A stretch of 64,000 nt of DNA. Origin: Pristionchus mayeri. Its lineage: Eukaryota > Nematoda > Chromadorea > Rhabditida > Neodiplogasteridae. This document shows positions 37,101 to 48,574 of this stretch, piece by piece (position 1 is the first letter of the stretch; every line of letters begins with the position of its first letter). The notes under the pieces were generated by a model. That model saw only the letters and a program-made list of their open reading frames with translations, was not told the DNA's origin and did not search any database. Both the position numbers and the translations under genes were made by a program. The stretch spans positions 3,716,689 to 3,780,688 of the forward strand of contig BTRK01000002.1 in NCBI GenBank assembly GCA_036245805.1, read 5' to 3'.

Positions 37101-37558
37101 ATCATGTTTTATTTAATCGTTTTTTTCGGCTGCAGTAGCACTAGGTCGGATGATCACCATCGGTTGATAACCTACTGGGTGATAACCAAAAATGGACCCT
37201 TCTGTAGAACTTTCGCAGAAGGTTCCCGAAGTGAACGTTATACGAAAGTTCTACGGAAGGGTCCATTATCATCCAGTAGGTTACATTCTGTCCGTGATCA
37301 TCGGACCTAGTTCCGTTGCAGTTTTATTGTTAGCAATATTTACAGAACGTCTGCAAGAGTCAGGAAAACAAGAACGTGCAATTTCGATTCTTCCGAGTCT
37401 CTTCAGTCCTTAATTTTCTCGAGCAACTTGACCCCGCCAGATTCAAAATTGATCGAGTTAGGAAAGAAGTTGTGCACCACGAGACCGGTTCGCGCCTCAT
37501 ATGTGATGAGACTGCTTCTCGCGATTGGACTGACGTACATATGTTTTCTTCTAAATAA
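31154..37558 (+). CDS. F-box protein, 6 exons, about 249 aa, with a 4.8-kb second intron
   Basis: Exons 31154-31210, 31260-31418, 36267-36331, 36460-36595, 36941-37060, 37346-37558, all in phase. Exon 2 is an F-box (FFELPNEIIAKIIEKL ... FINWRMDGL), the motif that docks Skp1 in SCF ubiquitin ligases. Exons 3-6 (FKNIGFDQLEVKLSG, SDLIRGRKRIKEVIIS, EILIHLVSKSADIRI, FRFFRVSSVLNFLEQLDP, ending GSRLICDETASRDWTDVHMF) resemble the long C-terminal target-binding half of nematode F-box proteins of the FTH/DUF38 kind, which evolve fast and exist in large families. Intron 2 contains a 1.45-kb foldback and a LINE; an exon hidden there cannot be excluded, and exon 3 has a poor pyrimidine tract. A paralogous 3' half lies at 26282-27008. 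A 170-bp MITE sits in intron 5. Confidence 0.8.
31502..32956. repeat. Foldback element, 1.45 kb, near-identical arms
   Basis: Ends TTACAGTACCGTGCAAAAGT (31502) and ACTTTTGCACGGTACTGTAA (32956) are exact complements, and the arms of about 700 bp stay almost identical to a centre near 32230. Even a coding-neutral frame is mirrored (for example YLRSRKNYVGYADISYDAPF on + at 31680 and on - at 32790). The high identity suggests recent origin. It lies in intron 2 of the F-box gene, 84 bp downstream of the 5' splice site. Confidence 0.92.
32965..33122. repeat. Diverged copy of the 9911-10243 MITE
   Basis: Shares GACAATTGCCCAACTC / CGCCGTTCGCTTGC, CATTGTAACCAGTAT and GTGTTTCACTCCAAATC-type segments with the element at 9911-10243 but is much more decayed and has lost the second arm. 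Confidence 0.6.
33123..34569. other. Intronic DNA of the F-box gene, nothing recognised
   Basis: About 1.4 kb without recognisable repeats or exons, apart from a short direct repeat GTTATGTTGGTAC at 33489 and 33502. Confidence 0.35.
34570..36084 (+). mobile_element. RTE/CR1-type LINE, reverse transcriptase frame open, 5' truncated
   Basis: A frame of about 500 codons is uninterrupted to the stop at 36084. Reverse transcriptase blocks in order: SGKAPGRDGITGEMLR, NYRPISLLPVLQKALTGLL, MGFRRGHSTVDAIHTLKS, FVDISKAFDSVYTEAV (first catalytic Asp), GVRQGDCLSPRLFTAVLD, ILFADDAVLIS (the YXDD-type box), GLGLNGDKT, then thumb and a C-terminal part with CILPAVVYGCECW and RSRGRPITRWSDSFRKATGP, typical of LINEs of nematodes. 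The upstream endonuclease is absent, as expected after 5' truncation on insertion. The open frame implies a young copy. Same strand as the host F-box gene, whose intron 2 it occupies. Confidence 0.92.
37141..37310. repeat. MITE (GGATGATCACCGTCGG family), copy 1
   Basis: 170 bp, ends CTAGGTCGGATGATCAC and GTGATCATCGGACCTAG; the inner arms carry AACCTACTGGGTGATAA and TTATCATCCAGTAGGTTA. Copies 2 and 3 are at 38889-39060 and 62682-62852. This copy is in intron 5 of the F-box gene. Confidence 0.88.
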
Positions 37559-37931
37559 ACATCTAAATCAACTGTTTTACCTAGAATATTATACCTGAAG
37601 TTATCATTCAATTGTAGATTAATTGATGATTTGTCAGACGTTTTGCGTATTCGTTTCACCATATTTCTCGTATTCAAAACGTGATCAGTAAATAAATAAA
37701 GCAACCGGCACAGGATTGGAATAATTCGAACTTATCTGCGAGAATGGAAGGAGAGAATGCACAAACCTTGGTCGAAACTAATTTTCGCGTCGCAGATCCA
37801 TGTATAATTTTTTTTTTATTTTGATACTAAAATTGTTAAGACCTGCACTCTATTGCTCACCATATTAATGTTATCTTGAATAATGCTCGATAATTTCTCA
37901 CTTATTCATGAAATAATTGTGTACATTTTAG

Positions 37932-39506
37932 GTTTATTTTGCTCCTGGACATGTCAATTATGCCATTACAGGGATCTACACGCTCTCTATATTGAGCAAG
38001 CTCTGCAAGAAAGTTTACATTTACGAATAACAAAAATCTCAGAAGGTGAGTACAATTTTTGATTTCCTTTCACATACACCTGTGTTGTCAGTAAATTATT
38101 AGGGATGAATTTGAAAGAAATCACTGCATTCGCTCGATTGGAACTGTGGCCGTTTGGATAATGGCGACATATTCAGTGCACCCAATACCCTCCACACCAG
38201 GACTGGATGCAATATAACATTTCAAAAGATGCCTAGAATGAGGTGAAAATTACGATTTATATTTACTATCGTTCCCATTTATCATTGCGAGTGTTCAGAA
38301 TCGAGATCGGTATCGAGGAGTTACTTGATGAATGCGTGACCAACAAGGGAAGTCTCGGATGAATTTGTCCAGAACCAATTCGGATAGCTCGTGCATCCAC
38401 CACCAATTGTATATGTCTTACTGTACCACAACAATAAATATACTTCAATCATTCGTTCAAAATGCTGACTGTTCTATCACCTAATAGTAAATATTACGGA
38501 GTGTCTCGCCTATCTATCATTGTTACAGTGCGAGATAATGCGAGAAGAGCGGGCATGATCTGAAGAGAGATTGCGCAACACCACCTGGCACTCCACACCT
38601 GCCACTCACATTGCAATGAGCGACACTCGCTCGATGGTCGGGTTATTGCTTGCGATACCACCCGCTGTGCCCATTATATTGTCTAGCTTATAAGAGATGC
38701 TCAACACCCTCCTCCAACACTCGACCTACTAACCCATTTCAAATGTGGATTGGCTTCAGACGTCTAAATAACGTTCATGCTTTTGCTTCCCATAAACATT
38801 TTTAACTAAGAACTATGATACCCTCACTCTTTTCATTTTCGCATGTCGCTCATTGCTCTTGTAAAACATTTGTCGCATTTATTTGGGTGGATGATCACCG
38901 TCGGACGGTAACCTACTGGATGATAACCCAGAAATGTACCCTTCTTTAGAAACTTCAGAATAGGTTCCCCAAGTGTCAAAAATGATTCTGTGAAAGTTCT
39001 ATAGAAGGTCTCATTTTGTTGGTTAGCATCTAGTAGGTTACCATCCGACGGTGATCATCCTAGCACCGTTAGTATTGACTTATGAATCGTTATTTTTCTG
39101 ATTGCAGACATATTGGAGCACACTTCTTCGGTTGATCACGATGAAACAACTCGTCTTCGCAAAGGTTAGTGTGCTCGTCCAAATTTCAACATCTTAATTT
39201 GTTATTTCAATTAGATGCTTCAACATCCCGTCTTAACCATTAAACGGAAAACCCTTAACAATTTACCACATCTCCATTGTATACTTCTCGCCGTTCCGTA
39301 ATAATAAAAAGATGAATATATCAAATTATTAGCTATCGATTGGTGCCGGTTTGAGCGCTGTGGGATGATTCTGAAGCGTTTTATGGCTCGTTGCCGTTTT
39401 GTCGTCAACCTCCAAAAGATCAAAGATCATGTCATTGATAATTAAGGAGAAAATATACTGATGTGATACAGACCATTCCCGAAGTTCTAGGAAAACTCTC
39501 CACTGA
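37932..39506 (+). CDS. Possible 3' exons of an unrecognised gene
   Basis: Three segments bounded by splice sites keep phase: 37932-38045, 39108-39164 and 39472-39506. In the joined frame the first reads CSWTCQLCHYRDLHALYIE then LRITKISE, the second DILEHTSSVDHDETTRLRK, and the third ends in a stop. However, the first segment is also fully open in another frame (APGHVNYAITGIYTLSIL ... KKVYIYE, stop), which could be an alternative last exon for the F-box gene, since its acceptor matches that gene's phase. I could not find a start. Treat as tentative. Confidence 0.25.
38889..39060. repeat. MITE (GGATGATCACCGTCGG family), copy 2
   Basis: Ends GGATGATCACCGTCGGAC and GTCCATCCGACGGTGATCATCC-like, inner arms GGTAACCTACTGGATGATAA and AGCATCTAGTAGGTTACC. 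Between the arms the AACTTTCACAGAA-like segment is shared with copy 3. Confidence 0.85.
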
Positions 39507-39517
39507 GTTATTCTCCG

Positions 39518-39580
39518 TTGCCGTTTTGTCGCTTGCCGTTATGTCGTTGCCGTTGCCGTTATGTCGTTGCCGTCACCCCC
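39518..39580. repeat. Short tandem repeat TTGCCGTTATGTCG
   Basis: About four imperfect copies of a 12-14 bp unit (TTGCCGTTTTGTCG, TTGCCGTTATGTCG). The same words occur, inverted, in the transcript-strand neighbourhood at 39384-39400. Confidence 0.6.
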
Positions 39581-39802
39581 CCAAAGTTTCATCAATTGCA
39601 TCAACATCGAATAGTCACTTTAGATTTGTATATGCATCGTTCACAATACTTTAAAGTTCATGATAACTAAATAAATCGTCCACCTTCATCATATATGCAT
39701 CGTGCTCTTCTAATGAGTCTAGTCGTGTTCGCAATTCTGACCATTTGCCCCTTCGGATACTGCAATATCACATAGAATTTTATGACAAATTACATTTAAA
39801 TA

Positions 39803-40995
39803 CAGGGTGAGCCAAAATTACCCGAACTTAAATTTTTATATGATTCGTACCTTTGGAATGGGACATGGGCGGTCTGCTTCATGACAATGTTTACCAACAA
39901 TATGGGCAATAGTAACATACTAGCTAATTTTGATGGGACCTCATTTAGCTCTAACAAGGGCCTTGAGTCTCTGCTCATATCCAACTGTCAATTCCGTACT
40001 TGGTAGAGGGCATCTTGTACTACAAAACCCCAAACCCTGAAGTCGAGGGGTTGAGATCGAGGGAGTTCGGGGGTCAACCAGCCAGAGTGATTAATCGGAG
40101 GCATGGGTGTCGAACCACAACTTTGACTTGTGTAGTAGAATCTTTTTGAAAGGTTGAGCGCTCCTGACCCAAGTGGGAATGAGCTCAGGGTGGCAGCACG
40201 TCTTCGAGGCTGTGCTTCATGTAATACTCCGTATTGATCTAGACGCTCGGAATGGCAAAAAGGAGAGGGAACTTTCATGTTGAGCAAATTCCATCCCAAA
40301 CAATTATGCGGAGTAGATAGCTGGTATTACCAGTGACTTCACAACTATTTTTGATTTCTTCAGGATCAGAGGCAGTGATTATGCTGTTTTGACAAATCAG
40401 CTTTCATTCGACAGAAAAAATATTTACATTGCAGAAAAACGTACGAAAGTGAGCGGACCTGGCACAATGTAGCTAAAGTTTTAGGTACTGTTTTCTGTGG
40501 AGCTTGATCTGTAGCTCATAAAGTCCCTGCAGTTTACAGTACTTGTGAAGACGAAGAGCGAGCTCGGGATAGATAAGACTACGAACAGATGTGTTCGAGA
40601 TATCGAGAATCTTTTTCATCTTCATGCTATTTCGAAGCACCCTCTTTGGGTAGCGATCTAGGTTCTTAGGGGTGGAAACATATACCGGTTTCCCTCAGTC
40701 CGGATGCATCTTGCCAGTATAAAGCTGTTGATACATGATAACGGTATGGGATGCAAGCGGCTTGTGAAAGCAGAGTAAATGAGCGATGTCACACTGTCTT
40801 GTACATGTCCAAAATGCGGATTGGATGCTACTAGACATCGCCATTACTAGATGACTTGACCAACTGATATGAAACCTTGCATAGTGAGAGACTAATGTCC
40901 ACTCCTCATGATGATGCAATAGAGGTCGCGCATTTCGATTGGGCCGCGATGCCACAGAAAGATGAAATCAGTTCGGGTAATTTTGGCGCACCCAG
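39803..40995 (-). mobile_element. Tc1/mariner-class transposon, degenerate
   Basis: Terminal repeats CAGGGTGAGCCAAAATTACC (39803) and, inverted, GGTAATTTTGGCGCACCCAG (to 40995), with TA on both outer sides (39801-39802, 40996-40997). Length 1193 bp. On the minus strand the remains of a transposase include PRSQPLDFRVWGFVVQDALY, which matches the C-terminal catalytic block normally written SPDLNPLDxxVWG. The catalytic Asp of that block is gone and the frame is cut several times, so it is dead. Confidence 0.82.
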
Positions 40996-41896
40996 TATTT
41001 ACGAAAGTATTATAGTAATTCAACGAAAAATAAAACACGAAATCGAACTTTGGCTTTGGTGGACTCATGCATAGCTTGATTCTCGACCGAGTGAGTGATC
41101 TAAAAATATGCAATTATACTGCACTGTTATTATCTTTATGATAGTTCAAACTCTTCATCAAAATATCAAAACACGAACTTCTGCAGACAACTTCTCGTAC
41201 TCAGCAAAGTCGAGCGTTAAGATGTTCCACAACATTTTCAATACGTCCTAAACTTGAATTGAATATATGGCAAACGAATTTAGTATGTTCTTTCATCTGA
41301 AAACTATGGAATGGATTCTACGTAGGGTTACAAAATCGAATTCGGGAGATTCGCACCCTCTGGCGGTCCTTCCCGCCTCCCTCGAGCTTGTGCACGTGCG
41401 AAAGGTCAACCCTCTATCTCTAGTTGAATCTCGCACTCCCGTCGAACTTCGCACTAACCCATTCCCGCCTTTCCCCTCACTCGAGGGATGAGGAGGGGTT
41501 AGTGTGAAGTTCGATGGGAGTGTGAGATTCGTGCCCTCTGGCAGATCGACCTAGCTCGATCGAAATTCGGAGAAATAGAGAGGAAAAAGCCAGAGGGAAT
41601 GCGAAATTCGAATTCAAATTCGATCCTGCAAGTGAGAGTTTTTTTACTAGTTTAACATCGGTGGAAATTACTCATCATTATTCTTTGCAACTCCCTTTTA
41701 AGTTGGCCCACCTTGGCTTCAGCGCGTGATATATCGTCTTATCTCGGGGCTTTTTCAAAGGCGGCAAGTGCCTGAAATTAACAATTAAAACCACGCAAAA
41801 AAGGGAGGGAATGCGCAACGACCAAAAGCGTAACGGAACGCCATTCGCCGGAGATTTGATCAATCATCTTAGGAGTTGGTGCATTATTATCACTAT
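40996..41896. repeat. Intergenic DNA with a small palindrome at 41427-41531
   Basis: TTGAATCTCGCACTCCCGTC at 41427 is mirrored by a near-complement ending GTGAGATTCG at 41531. The remainder has no gene-like frame. Confidence 0.6.
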
Positions 41897-42216
41897 GCCC
41901 TATACCACATCACCCTGATTAGATCTCCTAACTAGGCGATCATGAGTTTCATTCCTGAACCATGTGAATCATGGTCCAAAAATGTGAATTTTAGTTGAAA
42001 ATCATGGTTAGATAAACATGAAATACCGTAATCAATCGATATTCCAGATACCCAAGAACTACTTTATCCAAGCAACATAGGGATCGAACGGCTACAGTAT
42101 TTGAAGTTTATCTAACCAAATTTGCATTTTTAGACCATGAACCCATATACATGTGTCATGAGTGAAACTCATGATCGCCTAGTTAGTGGATCTAATCAGG
42201 GTGATGTAGTATAGGC
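41897..42216. repeat. Foldback MITE, 320 bp
   Basis: Ends CCTATACCACATCACCCTGA and TCAGGGTGATGTAGTATAGG, continuing through GGCGATCATGAGTTTCA and its complement. Inner arms share TTAGATAAAC and AACCATGATT-like segments. It ends exactly where a copy of GCATAGTTGCCCACGCCGGC (also at 20425) begins. Confidence 0.82.
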
Positions 42217-42404
42217 ATAGTTGCCCACGCCGGCCTGTTGCTTGGGTCAGATCTAGTTGCGATTCCAACCTATTCGCACTTGCAGCTGCAGCAGGCTGCT
42301 GAAAAATGTTGAGACGATGACATTGCTTGAAGGTGTGGTTTTCTTTGCCAAAGTGATTTTGTTATCAAATTAACCATTTTGGTTGACTTTGTCTCTCCAA
42401 ACAT

Positions 42405-42850
42405 TACCAGTGTGTAGAGCTTGGAATTTCGAATATACCTTATTTTTTGCCGATTTTATCTCGGGAGTCCTGCTAGCCTGCCACATCGACGAAACTCTCG
42501 TAATGGGCTGCTCGGTTCACTATGTTTGAAAACATACTGGCTAGGTCGCCGTTTCGAGTCCCGGTGAATGCAATCAAACCTTTTGCCGACCTTGTACGCT
42601 AGGAATACGACAATACATGATTATACCTATGAAAACCAATTATAAAAGACAAATTTATCCTTCGCTGGGACTCGAACCTGCGACAGAGCGAGTTTTATTT
42701 CACAGAGGGTGAACCGTGCAGCCCATTACGAGAGTTTCGTCGATCTGGGAGACTATGACTCCCACGATAAAATCTGCAAAATATAGAGTATATGCAGAAT
42801 TTCAAGCTCTACAAACTGGCAATGTTTGGAGAGAAGCAAAAAATGTATTT
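42405..42850. repeat. Foldback with B-box-like sequences
   Basis: Outer arms pair TCCAAACATTACCAGTGTGT (42410) with a complement near 42810-42830, and CCACATCGACGAAACTCTCG with CGAGAGTTTCGTCGATCTGG. Inside, GTTTCGAGTCCC at 42554 and, on the minus strand, GGTTCGAGTCCCAG near 42670 resemble RNA polymerase III B boxes, but no tRNA fold is possible. Confidence 0.65.
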
Positions 42851-43561
42851 TACCACGGTTAATTAAAAACCTGTCGCCAATGCGTCCAAAGCGGTTGGTC
42901 ATAACTTTTTTCAACATTCAAATTTTGAGAAATGAAGTGGATAGACGTTCTCCCCGCCCTCACTTTGATCAGTCTTTCTAGTTTCATCAAAATCCGTGAC
43001 CCAAATTTTTTTTCTGTCGCAAAAGGGTCTCGTTTTCCTGTATTTGTACAGGAGATCCGTGTTATGATTGGATGATTGATTAGAAATGATTGGATTAGAT
43101 TCGTATTTTTGCACCGAGATTGATGTTAGTGTGCGTGCAGAACTAAAATAATGACTAGCATGATTTAATGTATATTTTACATTTACTATGAGAGATTATG
43201 TTGAATGAAAAAAAAATACTTACTTGGAATTCCATACCTACCTACGATCCATCTGAGGACGTCGAAGAGATTTCAACCTCATTGATAGCAAACCTACCAC
43301 TCAGCTCCCACACCTCTCGGTATAGCGATGCAAATATCAATAATGCAGATGCAAATACATAGCATCGTGCATACACAGGTTTCGAGTGGCTCAAACATTT
43401 GTAATACGTGGGATGCTCGTTGTGATATGATGATCCGCAACCAGTTTTAGTTCGGTTATGACAATTCAAGTGCTCCATTGCATAATAAATGCAGTTCATT
43501 GGAATATATTCATTGTTAGCAAAAACAATACACTATTGCAATGACATGAGATTAAAGTTAC

Positions 43562-46500
43562 TCATTTACAGCAAAACATTCCCAGCAGGCAATTGGGCAT
43601 AACTTTTCTGCGCAATTCCTTTCTGAGTTCACGATTGATCTTATTCCAGTCATCTTCAGTTTCGATTCCTCCTCCTGAAAATACAACATAGGTCTAAGAT
43701 AAATTTCAAACATATTCAACAAATATTTTGCGATATTCACATGTTGTAAGCAGATTCCGCTTCCTTGTCAGAAATATGTATCAGTTAACCGATTACAAAT
43801 ATAGTACAACTTGCTTACTCTCATCCTTTGAGTGTCCTCTGATCGTTGAAGCTGTGGTTGCCATTCTCAGCAGTTGTTTCTTTTCGTTGAGGTCAGATGT
43901 CTGAAATAAGCTGAAATATTGTATTTTTAGTGCCAGAGTTGGGTAAGTCAAACATGTCGGGCTCTATCAGTGACGGAGTGGAATCAAAATGGATATAGTT
44001 CAAATCACGTTCACGATATGACGGTGAGTGAACAAAAGCTGGGGATGAGTTATTCGAATTTCTCAAATGATTCGAATTTCACACTCTACGCTCAAATTTG
44101 TTTCCCTCTCGAAAGCCGGCAACGAACGGGAGAGATACTCGAATGATGACCGAGGACATGGCTCAAAATCGATATGTTGAAAGCAGGTTTATGCGATTCG
44201 CACTGATAAGAGACAGTCACATCCACAAATTGCCCCAAAAATACACTTTGGAGGTGGTTTAGACCGTCTCAAAGCTGAGGCGACGTGACGCGACTCTCAG
44301 CGACTCGCACGTTAGGGAGGCGATTTAGTGGTACTGTACACATGTCTGAAATTCGAACGTACAGATGTGGCCTTCTTCTTCAATCGATCCTCCAGTGAGT
44401 GAGATATCTTAAATTTGTGAATGTATCCAGATTGTACGATTGCACATTAATTTCATTCTTTTGGGGAATGCATTGATGACCTGATTCGGCGAAAAGCAAG
44501 AATCCGGAACTATCTTGAATTCCAAACTTTAAAAATATTCGAATATTTACTTCATCCACCAGCTTCTTGTAATCCGGAAAATCAAGTTGAACGATCTTCC
44601 AGAGAATTCTGGTGGCTTCCTGTAAATATTAGTCAACATTGTTTTACGATCCAGCCATATAATTTGGGAGATTGTCTTGATTTTGTGTGTACAGTTCTTG
44701 AAATTACCCTCAACAAATTTTAAAGTGAACGTCAAGTTTAACACGTGTATCACGAGTCAGTGGAGGTGTGCGGGAACATTTTCAAAAAAAGTTGTGCCAG
44801 ATTCGACTCGTATGTTGGAATACACTAGATGTAAGATTTCGATAAATATGGTTCATTGGTCCCAGAACCGGCTTTCAGGAATTTTCCGGTTTTACATCCG
44901 GCTATGATATTTTTCAGCTCCCATATGAGCTAGAAAGATGGCACCGGGCTCAAAATGTGCGGAAAATTATTTCCAAAAACTTTAATGCTTAGTGCAAGAC
45001 GATTAGACAAACAAAAAAATGATCCGGATGAAAAACCTGTCTTGCCATAAAAACAATAAATATTCTCTCTATCAAGCGGTATCGTGCTACAGAATTTTAA
45101 TGCAGAATATGAAAGACGAAGTGTATGTTTATAAAATAAAAATATAAAAACTGAATTCGAAGTGTCTTCAACTTCGCAATTTTTACTCAAACATGCCACT
45201 ATGAAGAAAAAGTTGAAAAAATGACTTTTTCGAAACTCTGATTTTTCTTCTTGTAACGTTCAAATATTGTTGTTGGTGAAAAGTATGTGTAGAAAATCGT
45301 GTTTAGGAGCAGGGTTCTTCTCGTATTTTTTCATTAAAAATTTATATTTTTTGCAATTTTGAAATTTTTGCAATTTTGCAATTTTGAAATATCTTTGCAC
45401 GTCGCGCTCATCATCGAAGAAACCCTGCTCCACAACACGATTTTCTACACATACTTTTCGCCAACAACAATATTTGAACGTTACAAGAAGAAAAATCAGA
45501 GTTTCGAAAAAGTCATTTTTTCGACTTTTTCTTCATAGTGGCATGTTTGAGTAAAAATTGCGAAGTTGAAGACACTTCGAATTCAGTTTTTATATTTTTA
45601 TTTCATACACATACACTTCTTCTTTCATAATCTGCATTAAAATTCTGTAGCACGACACCGCTTGATAGAGAGAATATTTATTTTTTGATGGCAAAACAGG
45701 TTTTTCTTCCGGATGATTTTTATTTTTTGTCTAATCGACTTGCACTAAACATAAAAGTTTTTGGAGATATTTTTGCACACATTTTGAGCCCGGTGCTATC
45801 TTTCTAGCTCATCTGGGAGCTGAGATACATCATAAACGAATGCAAAACTATGAAATTCCTAAAAGCCGGCTCTGGGACCAATGAACCATATTTATCGAAA
45901 TATTACGTCGAGTGTATTCTAACACTAAAATATGAGTCGAATCTGGCATAACTTTTTGAAAATGTTCCCGTATGGGTCATTTTTCATCCACTGACTCGTG
46001 AAACACGTGTTAAATGTATTAAAGTGTCCCATAAGTTCTCGGACTTTTTTTTCAATCCATCTACTACATTAGCCATTGGAGTTAGGACGTAAAATACTTG
46101 CGCATAGTTAGTGGCAGACGATGCATTGTTACATGATACCATTATCCAATGCATGCACATCGCGATGATGTAATCTTTGAAAATGCTCATTTTTTGAGCA
46201 CTTCGTTTTGCTTTTCTGCAACTGTCCGCGAGATTCTAGGAGAGCCAGATGTGTGTGGTGTAATCAATATCTTTCTGAGTTTATTCTAATATATTAACAT
46301 CGGTTGTACTGCTATTCCAGTAGTAGGAAAATGGAAAAATCGAAAATCAAGTTTACACTTTTAGGGTTAGTTGTATATTTTCGAGCACATTTTAGACCTT
46401 CGCTAACCAATTGTATCAAAAACAAATTTAAAAGTGATGATAATATTTTCTCAACCTCATGAGGTTGTTTTTAGAACGTAACCAAGCAATGCATTTGAAG

Positions 46501-48574
46501 ACACTTTGCAAAAAAAACAAAATTTCCTATCGATGAAGCAAAGCAAATCCAGATATCAGAAATGCGCCTGAAATTATTGTGTGTATTAAGCTGTGTGTAT
46601 TAATTAAAGACTGTAATTGCATTTCAACTCACATCCATTAGCAAAATAATTCAAAAAAATCATTTTTTTTGGATTTCGCTATATTTTGTTCAAATATTTG
46701 TAGCACTCTCCAAAAGAACCAGCTATGCTGGTCTAATGATTTATATTAAAAGTAGTATCACACACTTTCAAAAAATCTATTGTAGAAAGTTGTTAGATTA
46801 GATATCTAATTTAGAAAGCAAAATGTTCATAATGTCCGGAAACTTATGGGTAGGGACGACAAGGGGTATAGCCGAAATGAACCTATGCCAACCTAACTAT
46901 GCTCAAAATGCCCGCTGGGATCCAAATAAGACATACTTTTGGCCGTTTGTCGATATATCATCTCTGAATCGCGCTAGAGATCATAAAGTACGTGAAAAGG
47001 TGTCAACGGAAAGCGGCAGAAAAGCGAGACGAGGAAGAAAGGGGCGGAGCCAATTCCGCCGCCTCTCCAGTCAAATCGCCAAAAATTTGGGCAGGGCTTC
47101 GCCCTTTCCCGGATGCGCCTCACCCCCAATAGGTAAGACGAGGAAGGGATGCAAGCGCTCTCTTTTGCAGGCCCAGGTGCTCTCTACACGCGCCGGGGCA
47201 GACACTGGTGCAAAAGAGGGAGGAGGGGAGAAAGAGAATGCACTCCGCTCTCTCCGCCTAATCAGTGTATCGCGGACTGGTTTCTTTTGAATCACAAATC
47301 AACGAAACAATATTTTATCGAGTTTTCTTGATAGAGGTACTAGAATACCGATAGGCTATCAGGCAAGCCTTGTCCCGTATATGTATGTTCGCTGAGCGCG
47401 CCAAACCAGCGTTTTCCAGCGTTTTCGCAACTTAATTATCGTATGCTGACCTATTCAGAGAACACTTTTGCCAGCGGGCCAGGGCTATATCGAAAGGTAA
47501 TGGAAAGAGCTTCCGAATCCTTTTTTGAGCGAGTGATTTGGTTGAGAATGAAGCTTGTGATTCCTAAATCTCGCTTTCGAGGGGAAATGTGTCAGAGGAA
47601 AGTGGGCGGAACTTGGGGAGTCTACTTATGGGACACCCTAATATCAATGATACCTGTGCGCCATTTATTTCCTCCTCATCCTTCCCGAATTTGATGATAT
47701 CTTCCAGTGCCTTAAACTATTTGATCTAGCGAAAATGATCCTCATAATTTCGAACTTACCACTCTTAATACCTAAAAAAATAAATAAATTGCGAGAAAAT
47801 ATGCTGGGGGTCTCTGATTCTCTCATTTCATCGAAAAGCGAGATAGGACAATCAAGCGTGATTCAATTCCCTCTCTCGAAAACTACTCTATTTCTCAATT
47901 ATATGACTTTGCCTCAGATATTGCGCAATATTTTTCTCTACATTGTTGAAGCAAGCGAAATACCATGCTGAAAAGCAAAACTGTGTTCTTACGCCTCAAA
48001 GTACAGGATTCTGGCAGTTTAGGCATTCTGGTTCTACGTAGCATCAACTATCATATACAATCACAAATTCAATTTTGATGAATTGAATATTATGCTCAAA
48101 CGATATCCGGAAGTAAATTGTACCTTTTCCAGAGAATGTTCCTTGATGATTTGTTGCAACCGATAGTGCCTTTCTTCATCCACTCTCGCTTTTTTTAATA
48201 AGTCCTGAACAGCAGACCGATCAACACGAGATCAAGGAACAGCACGATTTGATAAAGCATTCGCTGTAAGTCAAAAGAAAAACTAACAGAGATCTTTAAC
48301 TGGTAGGTCAGAACAAGTTTTAAACATACAAATTTCGCAAAACTATGTAAATAAACATTCTTCCCGCTCTCATTATCGCCCTACAATGACTGTTCCAGCA
48401 TAATCTGACACTAAACAAATTCTATTTCAAAAGCGAACCGTTTTCCTACATGTGTATTAGAGATCCGTGAGAACTCACAGCGAAGTCGTTCCATTGGTTT
48501 TCGGGGAAGAACACCGTTAATTGTTTCGTGAAAGGCAGCATCATGAGGCTGATAACATCAAATTGGCGCCCCAT
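43562..48574 (-). CDS. Unrecognised six-exon gene family, copy 1 (165 aa)
   Basis: Exons 48574-48479, 48204-48124, 47710-47654, 44619-44551, 43900-43819, 43674-43562, all in phase. Sequence blocks: MMLPFTKQLTVFFPENQWNDF (exon 1), DLLKKARVDEERHYRLQQII (2), ALEDIIKFGKDEEE (3), RILWKIVQLDFPDYKKLVDE (4), TSDLNEKKQLLRMATTAST (5), GGIETEDDWNKINRELRKEL then a basic, Cys-rich end (6). No signal peptide, membrane span or known motif; it looks like a small helical cytosolic protein. Intron boundaries and phases are the same as in the copies at 51275-52417 and 57572-58756, which is the main support. Intron 3 (44620-47653) has been inflated to 3 kb by a foldback and a mariner-type element. The start follows ACAG by 2 bp. 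Confidence 0.75.
44738..46013. repeat. Complete foldback element, 1.28 kb, nested arms
   Basis: Ends TTAACACGTGTATCACGAGT and ACTCGTGAAACACGTGTTAA. The arms run about 600 bp inward through AAAGCCGGCTCTGGGACC-type, TAGCTCATCTGGGAGCTGAG and CAAACATGCCACTATGAAG segments to an inner hairpin around 45370. A partial copy is at 23699-24650. It is inserted in intron 3 of family copy 1. Confidence 0.88.
46019..47641. mobile_element. Mariner-type non-autonomous element, 1.6 kb
   Basis: Ends TTAAAGTGTCCCATAAG (46019) and CTTATGGGACACCCTAA (47641) are 17-bp inverted repeats with two mismatches, flanked by TA at 46017-46018 and 47642-47643. No transposase motif was found inside. The stretch 46995-47280 is markedly GC-rich (hairpin CAGGGCTTCGCCCTTTC) and unlike its surroundings, so foreign DNA may have been picked up or inserted. 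The right end is only 10 bp from the exon 3 donor of family copy 1. Confidence 0.7.

Noticed and set aside
46823..47290. A 155-codon frame in GC-rich DNA
   Set aside because: The reverse strand is open too, which GC-rich low-stop DNA gives by chance. It lies inside a mariner-type element and has no motif.
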